A DNA stretch of 64,000 nt from Pseudotabrizicola sediminis. Lineage in GTDB: Bacteria; Pseudomonadota; Alphaproteobacteria; Rhodobacterales; Rhodobacteraceae. A model generated the notes under the pieces. It had not been told where the DNA came from, searched no databases, and worked only from the letters and a program-made list of their open reading frames with translations. How positions within the stretch are numbered: position 1 is the stretch's first letter; every line of letters begins with the position of its first letter. The stretch covers positions 1 through 64,000 of the forward strand of contig NZ_RPEM01000003.1 of assembly GCF_004745575.1 (NCBI RefSeq), in the 5' to 3' direction. The position numbers were made by a program, and so were the translations under genes. Shown piece by piece: positions 35,298 through 44,999 of this stretch.

Positions 35298-36656
35298 TCA
35301 GGCCAGCGCGTCCTGCACCTGCGCAAAGGCCCGCGCCATCAGCTCTTGCGCCGCCTGCCGCGTGCCCGCCTCGGCATAGACCCGAAATTCCGGCGCATTG
35401 CCCGATGGGCGCAGATGCACGACGCCGCCGCCCTCCAATGTGGCGCGCAGCCCGTCAGTGCGGTCCACCGCCATGACCTGACCCAAAGGCGCAAGAAACG
35501 CCGCCAGCTCCCCCGCCCCCAGCCGCGCCAGCAGCGCAGCCGAGGCCTCAGGGGCAATCCCCTCCAGCCGGTCGGTCACGGTAAAGCGGGCGGGTTCCAT
35601 CGCCACGCGCGCGGCCAGCGAGCCGGCGCGCTTGGCCTCGATCAACGCGGCCACAATGGGCAGCAGGCTGTCGCGTGTCATCAGGCGGGGCAGCGGCCCC
35701 GCTGGCCCCGCCGCGTCAAAGCCAAGAAGAAAGCCACCATTTGGCTCATAGCCCACCACGCGGCCCCCGGCCTCTTCCATCGCGGCGATAACAAAGGGCG
35801 AGCCGATGCGCGTGCGCACCACCCGCCCGAACCGGCCCGACAGATCGACGCCCGTGTTGGCCGATACCGTGGTCACGACCACATCGGCCCCGATCAGCGC
35901 CGCCGTGATCTGGCCCAGCACATCGCCCGGCACGATCTGGCCCGTGGCATCCGCCACCAAGGGCCGGTCGCCATCGCCATCGGTTGACACGATGGCATCC
36001 AACCCCTCGGCCCATTCCACGAAATGCGCCCGAACCGCATCGGGCACGGCCTCGGTATCCACCGGAATGAAAACGTCCGACTGGCCCAGCACCGCCACCC
36101 GTGCGCCCAGCGCCTCCAGACAGGCGACCAGCCCATCGCGGCTGACCGCAGAATGGGCCCAGACGCCGACCTTCATGCCGTCCAGACAGGGCCCGAACGC
36201 GCCGCGATACCGCGCCGCCCAGTCGCCGCTGATCTCGAACGAACTGCGGCGCGGGGCGGTCAGGTCAGCCGACGCGCGGCCAAGACCCGCAAGGATCGCC
36301 GCCTCCTCGGCCTTGGTGATCTCGCCGCCCGGCACGTAGTACTTCAGCCCGTTGCGATCCGCCGGAATGTGGCTGCCGGTCACCATCACCGCCGCCGCCC
36401 CCGCCGCCATCGACGCCATCGCCAGCGCAGGTGTCGGCACAGCGCCACAATCGGTCACCGCAACGCCGTCGGCCCGCGCCGCCGCGATCACCACCTCGGC
36501 CAGGTGCGGCGAGCTGTCGCGCAGATCGCGCCCCACCCACAGCCCGGTGCCAACAGGGCACGCCGCCAAAAAGCTGCGGGTGTAGTCGGCCACCAGATCG
36601 GGCGTCAGCTCTGTCACCAGCCCGCGCAACCCGCTTGTGCCAAACTTTGGTGCCAT
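35298..36656 (-). CDS. Phosphomannomutase / phosphohexomutase
   Basis: Alpha-D-phosphohexomutase of 452 residues that moves phosphate between C6 and C1 of a hexose. The active-site serine loop is TGSHIPADRNG with Ser95. The metal loop is STDGDGDRP, and the sugar-specificity loop is GYEPNGGF. This last loop differs from the GEQSGH of GlmM and suits phosphomannomutase, so mannose-6-P to mannose-1-P is the likely reaction, feeding ManC. A phosphate-binding RPSGNAPEFRVY near the C-terminus completes the four domains. ATG at 36656 is chosen because the domain begins at KFGTSGLRG directly after it; an in-frame start at 36707 would overlap the upstream lipoprotein gene. It follows that gene by four bases and is probably co-transcribed with it. 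Confidence 0.9.
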   Translation of the reverse strand: MAPKFGTSGLRGLVTELTPDLVADYTRSFLAACPVGTGLWVGRDLRDSSPHLAEVVIAAARADGVAVTDCGAVPTPALAMASMAAGAAAVMVTGSHIPADRNGLKYYVPGGEITKAEEAAILAGLGRASADLTAPRRSSFEISGDWAARYRGAFGPCLDGMKVGVWAHSAVSRDGLVACLEALGARVAVLGQSDVFIPVDTEAVPDAVRAHFVEWAEGLDAIVSTDGDGDRPLVADATGQIVPGDVLGQITAALIGADVVVTTVSANTGVDLSGRFGRVVRTRIGSPFVIAAMEEAGGRVVGYEPNGGFLLGFDAAGPAGPLPRLMTRDSLLPIVAALIEAKRAGSLAARVAMEPARFTVTDRLEGIAPEASAALLARLGAGELAAFLAPLGQVMAVDRTDGLRATLEGGGVVHLRPSGNAPEFRVYAEAGTRQAAQELMARAFAQVQDALA

Positions 36657-36660
36657 CGCG

Positions 36661-37023
36661 TCAGTCCCCCATCTCCACCGGCGGGGGGGATGAAAACACC
36701 CGGTCAATGCCCGCCGGATCGGTGATCACCACTTCGGCGAGCGGGGCCACAGCCCCCTCGGCCCCCAGCGCCGTTGTCAACTCGGTCCAGATCTGGCGCA
36801 GGATATTGGGATTATCGATCACCCGCACCGCATAGCCGTACCCCGGCCCGCAAGTGTCCATCCGGCCCACCGGCACCTGCGCCCACGCCGCCCGGCACAC
36901 CGTGCCATCCGACAGGGTCAGCGTCAGCACATCCGCAGACAGCCGCGCCGCTTGCGGCACCGGCGTGCCGGGCATCGCAGACACGCAACCCGCAAGGGCA
37001 AGGCACAGCAGAAATTTACGCAT
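36661..37023 (-). CDS. Small putative lipoprotein
   Basis: Protein of 120 residues that begins MRKFLLCLALAGCVSA, a lipoprotein signal with Cys13 in the lipobox LALAGC. The mature part is small, with two cysteines (CRAAWAQ and DTCGPGYGY) that may form a disulfide. I recognise no domain. GAAGGGAAA precedes the ATG. It lies between the SLC13 transporter and the phosphomannomutase, each within 12 bases, so the three are probably in one transcript. Confidence 0.75.
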   Translation of the reverse strand: MRKFLLCLALAGCVSAMPGTPVPQAARLSADVLTLTLSDGTVCRAAWAQVPVGRMDTCGPGYGYAVRVIDNPNILRQIWTELTTALGAEGAVAPLAEVVITDPAGIDRVFSSPPPVEMGD

Positions 37024-37034
37024 AGGGTTTCCCT

Positions 37035-38813
37035 TCAGAACGGAAAGAACAACGGGATCAGGGCAGAGATTGCCACCATCATCACCAGATTAAGCGGCAC
37101 ACCGATCCGGAGAAAATCACTGAACCTATAGCCGCCCGGACCATAAACCAGCGTGTTGGTCTGATACCCGATCGGCGTGGCAAAGGACGCAGAGGCCCCG
37201 AACATCACTGCCACCACAAAGGGCCGCGGATCAACCCCGATCTGCGCTGCAAGGCCGATCACAATCGGCGTCAAGATCACCGCCACCGCATTGTTCGACA
37301 CAATTTCCGTCAGGACCGAGGTCAGCGCATAGACCACAAAGATCAACATGAACGGCGGCAAGCCTTGCATGAACGGGGCCACCGCATCGACAATCAGCTG
37401 CACCGCGCCGGAATGCTCCAGCCCCGCGCCCACCGCCAGCATGGCAAAGATCAGGGCCATCAGCCGGCCATCGACAAAGCTGAACGCCTCATCCGCATCA
37501 ATGCAGCGGGTAACCAGCACCACACCCACACCGATCATCGCCAGCACCAGAATGGGTGCCACGTTCAGCGCCGACAACCCGACCACCGCCGCCAGCACCA
37601 AGACCACAATCGGGGCCTTGGTGCGCCGGTAAGCCCGGTCTGACGGTTCCGAGATATTGACCACATCCATATCCGCCGCCAGCCGCTGAATATCGGCGGG
37701 CGCGCCTTCCAGCAGCAGCGTATCGCCGACCTGCACCACCAGATCATCCAGCTGCCGCCCGATGTTCTGGTTCTTGCGATGCACCGCCAGCGGATAGACC
37801 CCATAGCGCCGCCGCAAGCGCAGGCTGCCCAAAGACCGCCCCACCATCGCGCAGCCCGGAGTGATCAGCACCTCAACGGTCGAGGTCTGGACCGAGGACA
37901 GCTTGTCCACCATCCGCAGCTCTTTCGACTCCTGCAGGGCCAGCACTTCTGACATCGGGGTGCGCAGCACCACCCGGTCACCGACCTCCAGCTCCACCTC
38001 GGCCAGTTGACGGCGCAAGGACGCGTCGCCGCGCAGCACATCGACCACCCGCATGTTGTCGCGCTTGAACAGGCCAACCGCGTCCACCTTCTGCCCGATG
38101 ATCGGGCTGTCTTCCGGCACCGCCACCTCGGTGAAAAACTTCATCCGGCTGCGGTCAGTCAGCATCATCGCCATGCTGTCGCGGTCCGGCAGCAGCCGCT
38201 TGGTGAACAGCGCCAGATAGGTCAGCCCCACCAACGATGCCGCAATGCCCAAGGGCGTGATCTCGAAAATCCCGAACGGCTCCAGCCCCCGCTCGCGCGC
38301 GACACCATCCACCACGATATTGGTCGAGGTGCCAATCAGCGTGATCGTCCCCCCCATGATCGCCAGATAAGACAGCGGAATCATAAGCTTGGATGGCGAC
38401 AGCGCCAGCTGCCGCGCGATCTGCATGAACACCGGAATCATCACCACCACAATCGGCGTGTTGTTCATGAACGCCGACATGCCGATCACGCCCAGCGCGA
38501 TCACCACCAGCGCGGTTTTCGGATGCGTCTTCACATAGCGCAGCGCATATTGCGTGGCGGTGTCCAACGCGCCCGTGCGCACCAGCCCGCCCGCAATGAT
38601 GAACATCGCCGCAATCGTCCAGGGCGCCGCGTTCGACAGGGCGCGGGCGGCTTCCGCCTGCGGCAGAATGCCCAACGCCAGCATCAGGCAGGCCCCGCCA
38701 ATCCCTGTCACCTCGACCGGATAGGTCTCACGCACGAACAGCACCAGCATGCCCGCCAGAATCGCCAGCGCCACAATGGCCTGCATCGTCTGATCCATCT
38801 CGATGCCCAGCAT
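37035..38813 (-). CDS. SLC13 family permease with two TrkA-C domains
   Basis: Membrane transporter of 592 residues. About five hydrophobic segments (for example ALGVIGMSAFMNNTPIVVVM) precede a soluble central part of two TrkA-C/RCK-C domains (about 205-380). More membrane segments follow (LTEIVSNNAVAVILTPIVIG, GASASFATPIGYQTNTLVYG). The two SNN/MNNTP-type motifs are the sodium- and substrate-binding hairpins of the divalent anion:sodium symporter family, so the substrate may be sulfate, another anion or a dicarboxylate. The start overlaps the stop of the EamA gene in an ATGA arrangement; the two consecutive ATGs (38816, 38813) are both possible. If it imports sulfate it could supply the sulfotransferases, but that is speculation. 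Confidence 0.93.
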   Translation of the reverse strand: MLGIEMDQTMQAIVALAILAGMLVLFVRETYPVEVTGIGGACLMLALGILPQAEAARALSNAAPWTIAAMFIIAGGLVRTGALDTATQYALRYVKTHPKTALVVIALGVIGMSAFMNNTPIVVVMIPVFMQIARQLALSPSKLMIPLSYLAIMGGTITLIGTSTNIVVDGVARERGLEPFGIFEITPLGIAASLVGLTYLALFTKRLLPDRDSMAMMLTDRSRMKFFTEVAVPEDSPIIGQKVDAVGLFKRDNMRVVDVLRGDASLRRQLAEVELEVGDRVVLRTPMSEVLALQESKELRMVDKLSSVQTSTVEVLITPGCAMVGRSLGSLRLRRRYGVYPLAVHRKNQNIGRQLDDLVVQVGDTLLLEGAPADIQRLAADMDVVNISEPSDRAYRRTKAPIVVLVLAAVVGLSALNVAPILVLAMIGVGVVLVTRCIDADEAFSFVDGRLMALIFAMLAVGAGLEHSGAVQLIVDAVAPFMQGLPPFMLIFVVYALTSVLTEIVSNNAVAVILTPIVIGLAAQIGVDPRPFVVAVMFGASASFATPIGYQTNTLVYGPGGYRFSDFLRIGVPLNLVMMVAISALIPLFFPF

Positions 38814-39709
38814 CATTCCCCCTGTGCGTGCGGCGTAGCCCTTGGCCGTACCAATGCCACGCCCGACAGCATCACCACAAGCGCCGCCCATGCCAAAGGC
38901 GGCAACCGTTCCCCCAGCAGCAGCATCGCCCAGACAACCCCTGCCCCGGTGACCAGATACGAGCATTGTGCCGTAAAAACCGCCCCCGCGCGCGCGGCCA
39001 GCCAGACATAGCCCGCATAACACAGCGCATGCACAAAGCTGGACCCGATCAGCCCCCATTCCGCCACGCCCCAAACGCCGCGCGGATCAATCCACTGACC
39101 CGTCGCCAGCGTCACCGGCAGGCACAGGATCATTCCGACCAAAGACGCCATGAACATCGCCTGCACCGCATCCATGCCGCCAGTGCCGGTGCGGGCGACA
39201 TAATTCGCCTCCATCGCGTAGAACAGCGGGCCCACCAGCGCCAGCGGCAGGAACACCAGCAGATGCCCCGGCAACCCCGCCCCCGGTGCCGCAATCATCG
39301 CCACCCCGATCAACCCCAACCCCAGCCCGGCAATCCGCCGCAGCGAAACCCGGTCCATCCCAAGCGCCAGCGCAATCGGAAATGACAGTATCGGCACCGC
39401 TGAAATCAAAATCGACATGATCCCCGACGGCAGATGCTGAATGCTGGTGTAAAACGTCGCATTCGGCACCAGTGTGCCCAGCACCGCCACCACCAGCGCA
39501 AAAATCAGCGCCTGCCGGGAAAAGACCAGCCCCTTGCCCCGCGCCAAAGACAGTGCCCCCAGCACAACCGTGCAGATCACCAGCTGCCAGAAAATCAGCC
39601 CGAACGGCTGATACCCGGTGCTGGTCGCCAGTTTCCCCAATGGCTGCGTCAGCCCCCAGCCAAGGCCCAACGCCATCAGCACAAGGGCAAACAGCCGGTG
39701 CTCGCTCAA
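38813..39709 (-). CDS. EamA/DMT family transporter
   Basis: Membrane protein of 298 residues with about ten hydrophobic segments in two halves. Visible signatures are LMALGLGWGLTQPLGKLATS at the N-terminus, SAVPILSFPIALALGMDRVS in the first half and YLVTGAGVVWAMLLLGERLP in the second half, matching the PxxxxxxxxxxxGE pattern of the family. Substrate unknown. The start overlaps the end of the phosphodiesterase gene (ATGA at 39706-39709) and the end overlaps the SLC13 start, so the three are translationally coupled. It is unrelated in close sequence to the EamA protein at 30504. Confidence 0.9.
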   Translation of the reverse strand: MSEHRLFALVLMALGLGWGLTQPLGKLATSTGYQPFGLIFWQLVICTVVLGALSLARGKGLVFSRQALIFALVVAVLGTLVPNATFYTSIQHLPSGIMSILISAVPILSFPIALALGMDRVSLRRIAGLGLGLIGVAMIAAPGAGLPGHLLVFLPLALVGPLFYAMEANYVARTGTGGMDAVQAMFMASLVGMILCLPVTLATGQWIDPRGVWGVAEWGLIGSSFVHALCYAGYVWLAARAGAVFTAQCSYLVTGAGVVWAMLLLGERLPPLAWAALVVMLSGVALVRPRATPHAQGE

Positions 39710-40512
39710 GGCAGCGCCTGTTCCAGCCGCCCGCCCAGACGGATCATCCGCACCTTGAGTGCCTTGCCGGTGCGGTCATCGGTCTCCACGTAAACCCCCG
39801 ACAGCGTGGCAGGCCCGCCCGCAGGCTCGAACCGCGCCTTGGGCATGCCGGTGATAAAGCGCCGCAGCGGCTCCAGTTTCTCCATCCCGATCACCGAGTT
39901 GTAGTCGCCACACATTCCGGCATCGGTCAGGTACCCGGTGCCCCCGGTCAGGATCTGCGCATCCCCCGTCGGCACATGAGTATGGGTGCCGACGACAAGG
40001 CTTGCCTGCCCGTCACACCAATGCCCCATCGCCATCTTCTCGGATGTGGCCTCGGCATGCACATCGACAATGGCCGCCTGCACCAGCCCGCCCATGGGGT
40101 GCGATTTCAGCACCTGCTCAATCGCGGAAAACGGGTCGTCGAACGGGCGCTTCATGAACACCTGCCCCAGCACCTGCGCCACCAGAACCTTGCGTCCTTG
40201 CGTCGCGGTAAACACCCGCCAGCCCTTGCCCGGTGCCACCTTGCTGAAATTAATCGGCCGGATGATCCGCGGTTCCTGCTCGATGAAACTCAGCATGTCC
40301 TTCTGGTCAAAGGCATGGTCGCCCAGCGTCAGGCAATCCGCCCCCGCGCCCAGCAAGATCTTGGCATGGTCCGGCGTCAGACCCGCGCCGGATGACGCAT
40401 TCTCGCCGTTCACCACGACGAAATCGAGGTTCCAGTCCGCCCGCAGCCCCGGCAACCGCTCGGCAATCGCCGCGCGCCCAGTCCGCCCCATCACATCGCC
40501 AAGGAAAAGCAT
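39706..40512 (-). CDS. Metallophosphoesterase of the YmdB family (TIGR00282 type)
   Basis: Protein of 268 residues with dimetal phosphatase motifs: LFLGDVMG at the start (Asp), VVNGENAS (Asn/Glu), TLGDHAFDQKD (Asp/His), IVDVHAEATSEK and VVGTHTHVPTGD (His). The family includes the 2',3'-cyclic nucleotide phosphodiesterase YmdB. The ATG at 40512 is preferred because GAGGGG stands seven bases upstream; another ATG two codons earlier is too close to it. It opens an operon with the EamA and SLC13 genes on the same strand and is divergent from the Lhr-type helicase. Confidence 0.9.
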   Translation of the reverse strand: MLFLGDVMGRTGRAAIAERLPGLRADWNLDFVVVNGENASSGAGLTPDHAKILLGAGADCLTLGDHAFDQKDMLSFIEQEPRIIRPINFSKVAPGKGWRVFTATQGRKVLVAQVLGQVFMKRPFDDPFSAIEQVLKSHPMGGLVQAAIVDVHAEATSEKMAMGHWCDGQASLVVGTHTHVPTGDAQILTGGTGYLTDAGMCGDYNSVIGMEKLEPLRRFITGMPKARFEPAGGPATLSGVYVETDDRTGKALKVRMIRLGGRLEQALP

Positions 40513-40616
40513 TCGCATGCCCCTCGGGTTAAGCCCCGCCGCTGCGCCCTTCAAGCAAAATCGCAGCGGCCCCTGCGCCCGGTTGACGCGGCACCCCATG
40601 CGGCTAGTTTGCAGGC

Positions 40617-43010
40617 ATGAACACCCTCCCCCCAGCGCTGTCAGACTGGTTCACCGCAAAGGGCTGGACCCTGCACCCGCATCAGTGGGACATGCTGGCC
40701 CGAGCAGGCGACCCCGCCACCCTGCTGATCGCCCCCACAGGCGGGGGCAAGACCCTGGCGGGTTTCCTGCCCACCCTTGCCGAACTGACCGACAGCCCCA
40801 CCAAAGGCCTGCATACCCTCTACATCTCGCCGCTCAAGGCGCTCGCCGCCGACATCCGCCGCAATCTGCGCACCCCCATCGAGGGGGCAGGCCTGCCCAT
40901 AAGGGTCGAAGACCGCACCGGCGACACCACCTATACCCAGCGCCGCCGCCAGCGCGCCGATCCGCCGCATATCCTGCTGACCACGCCGGAATCGCTGGCG
41001 CTTCTGCTGTCTTACGAAGATGCCCCGCGCATTTTCGCCGGGCTGCAACGGGTGATCCTCGATGAGCTGCACGCGCTGGCCGAATCCAAACGCGGCGACC
41101 AGATGACGCTGCTGCTCGCCCGCCTGCAAAGCCTGTCGCCCGGTCTGCGCCGCGTCGGCCTGTCTGCCACGGTCGAAGACCCGCCGGCCCTTGCCCGCTT
41201 TCTCGCCCCCGATACCGGCATCTTGCTGGCAGACCCCGGCCCGGCCCCCGACATTCAGATGCTGGAAACCGACACCGCCCCGCCATGGGCAGGGGGTGGC
41301 GGGCGCTATGCCATGGCCGCCATTCTGGACCAGGTGAAACAGCACCGCACCACCCTGATCTTTCACAACACCCGCGCGCAGGCCGAACTGTTCTTCCGCG
41401 ACCTGTGGCTGGCCAATACCGAAGACCTGCCCATCGGCATCCACCACGGCAGCCTGTCGCGCGAACAGCGCGAGCGGGTGGAAGGTGCCATGGTCGCAGG
41501 CGCCCTGCGCGCCATCGTCTGCACCGGATCGCTCGACCTTGGCATCGATTGGGGCGATGTCGATCTGGTGATCCAGGTGGGCGCCCCCAAAAACGTCAAA
41601 CGCCTTGTCCAGCGCATCGGCCGCGCCAACCACCGCTACAACGCGCCGTCCAAGGCACTGCTGCTGCCCGCCAACCGCTTCGAGGTGGTGGAGTGCAAGG
41701 CAGCCCTCGATGCGGTGCGCGACGGCACGCTGGATGGCGAGCCGCGCGGCCCCGGCCCCCGCGATGTGCTGTGCCAGCACATCCTGCTGACCGCCTGCTC
41801 CGGGCCGTTCGACGCCGATGCGCTCTACGCCGAGACCCTCACCGCAGGCCCCTACCGCGCCCTCACCCGTGAGGGTTTCGACGCCACCCTCGATTTCGTC
41901 GCCACCGGCGGATACGCCTTGCGCGCCTATGACCGCTGGCAGCGCCTGAAACTCACAGGCGGACAGTGGCACCTGCGCGACCCGCGCGCGGCGGCGGTGA
42001 TCCGCCAGAACCTTGGCACCATCATCGACACAGAAACCCTGAAGGTCCGGCTGAAAAACCGCTCTGGCGGCACGCCCTTGGGCGAGGTGGAAGAAGCCTT
42101 CGCCGCCACCCTCACCCCCGGCGACACCTTCCTGATCGGCGGGCAGGTCGTGCGCTATGAAGGCCTGCGGGAAATGACGGTCGAGGTGACGAACCAACCG
42201 GGCCGCGACCCAAAGGTTGCTGTGTTCAATGGCACAAAATTCGCCACATCCACCCTGCTGACCCAGCGGATTCTTGACATATTCCAACAACCGCGCTGGC
42301 CCGACCTGCCTGCCCACACCGCCGAATGGCTGTCCCTTCAGCGCGAGGTATCGCGCCTGCCCGATGCCGAGACCCTGCTCTGCGAAAGCTTCCCGCATGA
42401 CGGGCGCGAACATCTGGTAGTCTACGGCTTTGCCGGCCGCAACGCCCAGCAAACCCTTGGCCTTCTGCTGACCAAAGCAATGGAAGAAGCGGGCCTTGCC
42501 CCCTTGGGCTTTGTCGCCACCGATTACGCCACCCTGATCTGGGGCATCGACGCCGTGCAGGATGCAAGGCCCCTGTTCGACCTGCACGCCCTGCAAGAGG
42601 GGCTGGAGACATGGCTCGCCGGCAATGCGGTCATGAAACGCACCTTCCGCGCCAGCGCCATCATCGCCGGCCTGATCGAACGCAGCCATCAGGGCCGCCG
42701 CAAATCGGGGCGGCAGGCGACGTTTTCGTCGGACATCCTCTATGACACCTTGCGCAAATACGACCCCGACCACCTTCTGTTGCAGATCACCCGCGAAGAG
42801 GCGATGCGCGGCCTGATCGACTTTTCCCGCATCGAAGACCTGTTGACCCGCGTCGCGGGCCGGATCGAAACCCGCCGCCTGCCCCGGCTGTCACCCTTGT
42901 CTGCACCCTTGTTTCTGGAACCCGGCCGCATCCCGGTGCAGGGCACAGGCCGCGAACGACTGGCCGAAGACGCAGCAAGACGGCTGATGGAGGCGGCGGG
43001 GTTGGCGTAA
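40617..43010 (+). CDS. Ligase-associated DEXH-box DNA helicase (Lhr-like)
   Basis: ATP-dependent helicase of 797 residues from the ligase-associated DNA damage response group. Visible motifs are Walker A APTGGGKTLAGF, LYISPLKALAADIRR, TTPESLALLLS, the DEXH box VILDELHALAESKRGDQ, and in the second helicase domain VCTGSLDLGIDWGDVDLVIQ and QRIGRANHRY. A C-terminal winged-helix/Lhr core follows. The gene is followed 39 bases downstream by pdeM, its usual partner. The ATP-dependent ligase and the exonuclease of this set are not in the window, so this is part of the system only. A role in DNA repair is family knowledge. Confidence 0.95.
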   Translation: MNTLPPALSDWFTAKGWTLHPHQWDMLARAGDPATLLIAPTGGGKTLAGFLPTLAELTDSPTKGLHTLYISPLKALAADIRRNLRTPIEGAGLPIRVEDRTGDTTYTQRRRQRADPPHILLTTPESLALLLSYEDAPRIFAGLQRVILDELHALAESKRGDQMTLLLARLQSLSPGLRRVGLSATVEDPPALARFLAPDTGILLADPGPAPDIQMLETDTAPPWAGGGGRYAMAAILDQVKQHRTTLIFHNTRAQAELFFRDLWLANTEDLPIGIHHGSLSREQRERVEGAMVAGALRAIVCTGSLDLGIDWGDVDLVIQVGAPKNVKRLVQRIGRANHRYNAPSKALLLPANRFEVVECKAALDAVRDGTLDGEPRGPGPRDVLCQHILLTACSGPFDADALYAETLTAGPYRALTREGFDATLDFVATGGYALRAYDRWQRLKLTGGQWHLRDPRAAAVIRQNLGTIIDTETLKVRLKNRSGGTPLGEVEEAFAATLTPGDTFLIGGQVVRYEGLREMTVEVTNQPGRDPKVAVFNGTKFATSTLLTQRILDIFQQPRWPDLPAHTAEWLSLQREVSRLPDAETLLCESFPHDGREHLVVYGFAGRNAQQTLGLLLTKAMEEAGLAPLGFVATDYATLIWGIDAVQDARPLFDLHALQEGLETWLAGNAVMKRTFRASAIIAGLIERSHQGRRKSGRQATFSSDILYDTLRKYDPDHLLLQITREEAMRGLIDFSRIEDLLTRVAGRIETRRLPRLSPLSAPLFLEPGRIPVQGTGRERLAEDAARRLMEAAGLA

Positions 43011-43049
43011 TGGGTTGCATTGATCCTGTCGCCGGGGCACTCGAAGGCC

Positions 43050-43706
43050 ATGAGCTATCCCTTTCGCCTCGCCGCTGAACCCCTGATCGCCCGCCCCTCG
43101 GGCGCGCTGTTCTGGCCGGACCGGCAGCTGCTCTGCGTGTCGGACCTGCATCTTGGAAAATCGGGGCGCATGGCACGGCGTGCGGGCGCGCTGTTGCCGC
43201 CCTATGAGACGCGCGAAACGCTGCTGCGGCTGGAAGCCGAGATCGAGGCCACCGGGGCGCGCACGGTGATCTGTCTGGGCGACAGTTTCGATGACAGCGC
43301 CGCCCTTGACGGGCTGGACGCGGATGACCGGCTCTGGCTCACCCGACTGATCGCCGGGCGCGACTGGATCTGGATTGCGGGCAACCATGACGCTGGCCCC
43401 TTGGACATCGCAGGCAGCCACCGGGCCGAGGTGCATCTGGGTGCGCTCACCTTCCGCCACATCGCTGAACCCGGCGCGCAGGCCGAGGTGTCTGGCCACT
43501 ACCACCCCAAGGCGCGGCTGGCGGGCAAGGTCTGGCGCTGCTTTCTGGCCGACAGCACCCGGCTGATCCTGCCTGCCTTTGGCACCTACACCGGCGGACT
43601 GTGGACCCATGATCCGGCGCTAATCGGCCTGATGCAGCCCGGCGCGCTGGCGGTGCTGTGCGGCGGCACGGTGGCCCGCGCGATTCCGATGCCGCGCAAA
43701 GCCTAA
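43050..43706 (+). CDS. pdeM: Ligase-associated metallophosphoesterase
   Basis: Protein of 218 residues of the calcineurin-like phosphoesterase fold. Visible metal ligands are VSDLHLGK (Asp and His), [18 protein letters not shown] and [10 protein letters not shown]. The family is the ligase-associated phosphoesterase PdeM that accompanies the Lhr-type helicase, as here. ATG at 43050 is chosen over an in-frame TTG ten codons earlier because the fold starts soon after. GAAGG stands very close upstream. Its stop shares the four bases CTAA with the stop of the convergent folD gene. Confidence 0.93.
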   Translation: MSYPFRLAAEPLIARPSGALFWPDRQLLCVSDLHLGKSGRMARRAGALLPPYETRETLLRLEAEIEATGARTVICLGDSFDDSAALDGLDADDRLWLTRLIAGRDWIWIAGNHDAGPLDIAGSHRAEVHLGALTFRHIAEPGAQAEVSGHYHPKARLAGKVWRCFLADSTRLILPAFGTYTGGLWTHDPALIGLMQPGALAVLCGGTVARAIPMPRKA

Positions 43707-44593
43707 ACGGTCAGCCCCTCCGGCTCTGGCAGACCATGCGCGCGGCAGCAGGCGGTCAGCGTATTGGCCAGCAGGCAGGCTATGGTCATCGGCCCCACAC
43801 CACCCGGCACCGGCGTGATCGCCCCCGCCACCTTTGACGCACTGGCGAAATCGACATCGCCCACCAGCCGGGCCTTGCCGTCACGCGCCACCCGGTTGAT
43901 CCCCACGTCAATCACCGTCGCCCCAGGCTTCACCATATCGCCGGTGATCATCTCGGCCCGCCCCACCGCCGCCACAAGGATATCCGCCCCCCGGCACACC
44001 GCCGCCAGATCACGCGTGCGGCTGTGCGCAATCGTCACCGTGCAGCTGTCACCCAACAGCAACTGCGCCATCGGCTTGCCCACGATGTTGGACCTACCCA
44101 CCACCACCGCACTCATCCCGGCCAATGACCCGTGATGCGCGCGCAGCATCATCAGGCAGCCCAAAGGCGTGCAGGGCACCATCGCCTTCTGCCCGGTGCC
44201 GAGGAGTCCCACGTTCGAGATGTGAAACCCGTCCACATCCTTGGCCGGATCAATGCTGTTGATGATCAGGTCTGCATTCAGATGCCCCGGCAGCGGCAGC
44301 TGCACCAGAATGCCATGCACCGCCCGGTCCGCATTCAACTGCCCGATCAGCGCCAGCAGATCCACCTCGGACGTGTCCGCCGCCAGCTTGTGCTCATAGC
44401 TGGCCATCCCGGCCTCCAGCGTCTGCACGCCCTTGTTGCGCACATAGACCTCGGATGCCGGGTCTTGCCCCACCAGCACCACGGCCAGCCCCGGTTGCAC
44501 CCCATGTTCCTCGCGCAGCCGCGCCACATGGGCCGCCACGCGGGCGCGCACGCCCGCCGCAAACGCCTTGCCGTCGATCACCACCGCCGTCAT
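43703..44593 (-). CDS. folD: Bifunctional methylenetetrahydrofolate dehydrogenase / cyclohydrolase
   Basis: Oxidises 5,10-methylene-THF with NADP and hydrolyses the product to 10-formyl-THF. The protein has 296 residues. Visible signatures are [17 protein letters not shown] (holding the catalytic lysine), [12 protein letters not shown], the nucleotide-binding [16 protein letters not shown] and [20 protein letters not shown] at 44593 is chosen because GGAAG lies upstream; the extension to 44647 has no similarity. It follows the chorismate mutase gene by one base, and formate-THF ligase lies upstream, so one-carbon metabolism is encoded together. Confidence 0.97.
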   Translation of the reverse strand: MTAVVIDGKAFAAGVRARVAAHVARLREEHGVQPGLAVVLVGQDPASEVYVRNKGVQTLEAGMASYEHKLAADTSEVDLLALIGQLNADRAVHGILVQLPLPGHLNADLIINSIDPAKDVDGFHISNVGLLGTGQKAMVPCTPLGCLMMLRAHHGSLAGMSAVVVGRSNIVGKPMAQLLLGDSCTVTIAHSRTRDLAAVCRGADILVAAVGRAEMITGDMVKPGATVIDVGINRVARDGKARLVGDVDFASASKVAGAITPVPGGVGPMTIACLLANTLTACCRAHGLPEPEGLTV

Positions 44594-44594
44594 G

Positions 44595-44909
44595 TCAGTC
44601 TTCCTTCCGCATCGAATCCGGGCCAAGCCGGTTTTCCTCGCGCGCAATCGACCAGTCGATCAGACGCCGCCACAGCTTTTCCACCAGATCGGGGGGCAGA
44701 CCATAGGCCACCGCATGGCGGCGCACATTGGCCACCACCTCCTCGACGCGAGACCCGATCCGCGCCGGCAGATCCACCTCAGCCTTGATCTCGGCGGCGC
44801 GGTCGATATAGCCCGCGCGCTCGGCCAGCAGCCGGACCAGATCATCGTCCAGCCGGTCAATCTCGGCCCGGATATGGACCATGGTTTCACAGTCGGCAGG
44901 TGTGCGCAT
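44595..44909 (-). CDS. Chorismate mutase (AroQ type)
   Basis: All-helical protein of 104 residues. The N-terminal helix [20 protein letters not shown] is the family signature, with the first active-site arginine. The [18 protein letters not shown] segment holds Lys, Arg and the ERE-like motif. Helical residues near the C-terminus ([12 protein letters not shown]) complete the fold. It converts chorismate to prephenate for phenylalanine and tyrosine, or acts as an isochorismate-pyruvate lyase relative; no aromatic pathway gene is adjacent. It lies between fhs and folD on the same strand. Confidence 0.88.
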   Translation of the reverse strand: MRTPADCETMVHIRAEIDRLDDDLVRLLAERAGYIDRAAEIKAEVDLPARIGSRVEEVVANVRRHAVAYGLPPDLVEKLWRRLIDWSIAREENRLGPDSMRKED

Positions 44910-44924
44910 CGCAAGGTATCCTGT

Positions 44925-44999
44925 TCAGATCAGCCAGATGGCCTCGACATAAAGCGCGGCCTCGCAAAGGGCAACGCGGGGTTTTGCCTCAACCCCCAT
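44925..44999 (-). CDS. Possible 24-residue small protein between fhs and chorismate mutase
   Basis: A frame of 24 codons starts at an ATG that overlaps the TGA of fhs (ATGA) and ends 15 bases before the chorismate mutase gene. The coupling to fhs could allow translation, but the peptide has no recognised features, no strong ribosome binding site of its own and is too short to judge by composition. It may only reflect chance, or serve to bring ribosomes to the next gene. Confidence 0.2.
   Translation of the reverse strand: MGVEAKPRVALCEAALYVEAIWLI

Noticed and set aside
38814-39074. Longer start for the SLC13 transporter
   Set aside because: The extension lies inside the EamA gene in another frame and has no membrane-protein character.
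40641-42773. Open frame of 710 codons on the minus strand inside the helicase gene
   Set aside because: It is a GC-driven shadow of the helicase gene; no motif or ribosome binding site.
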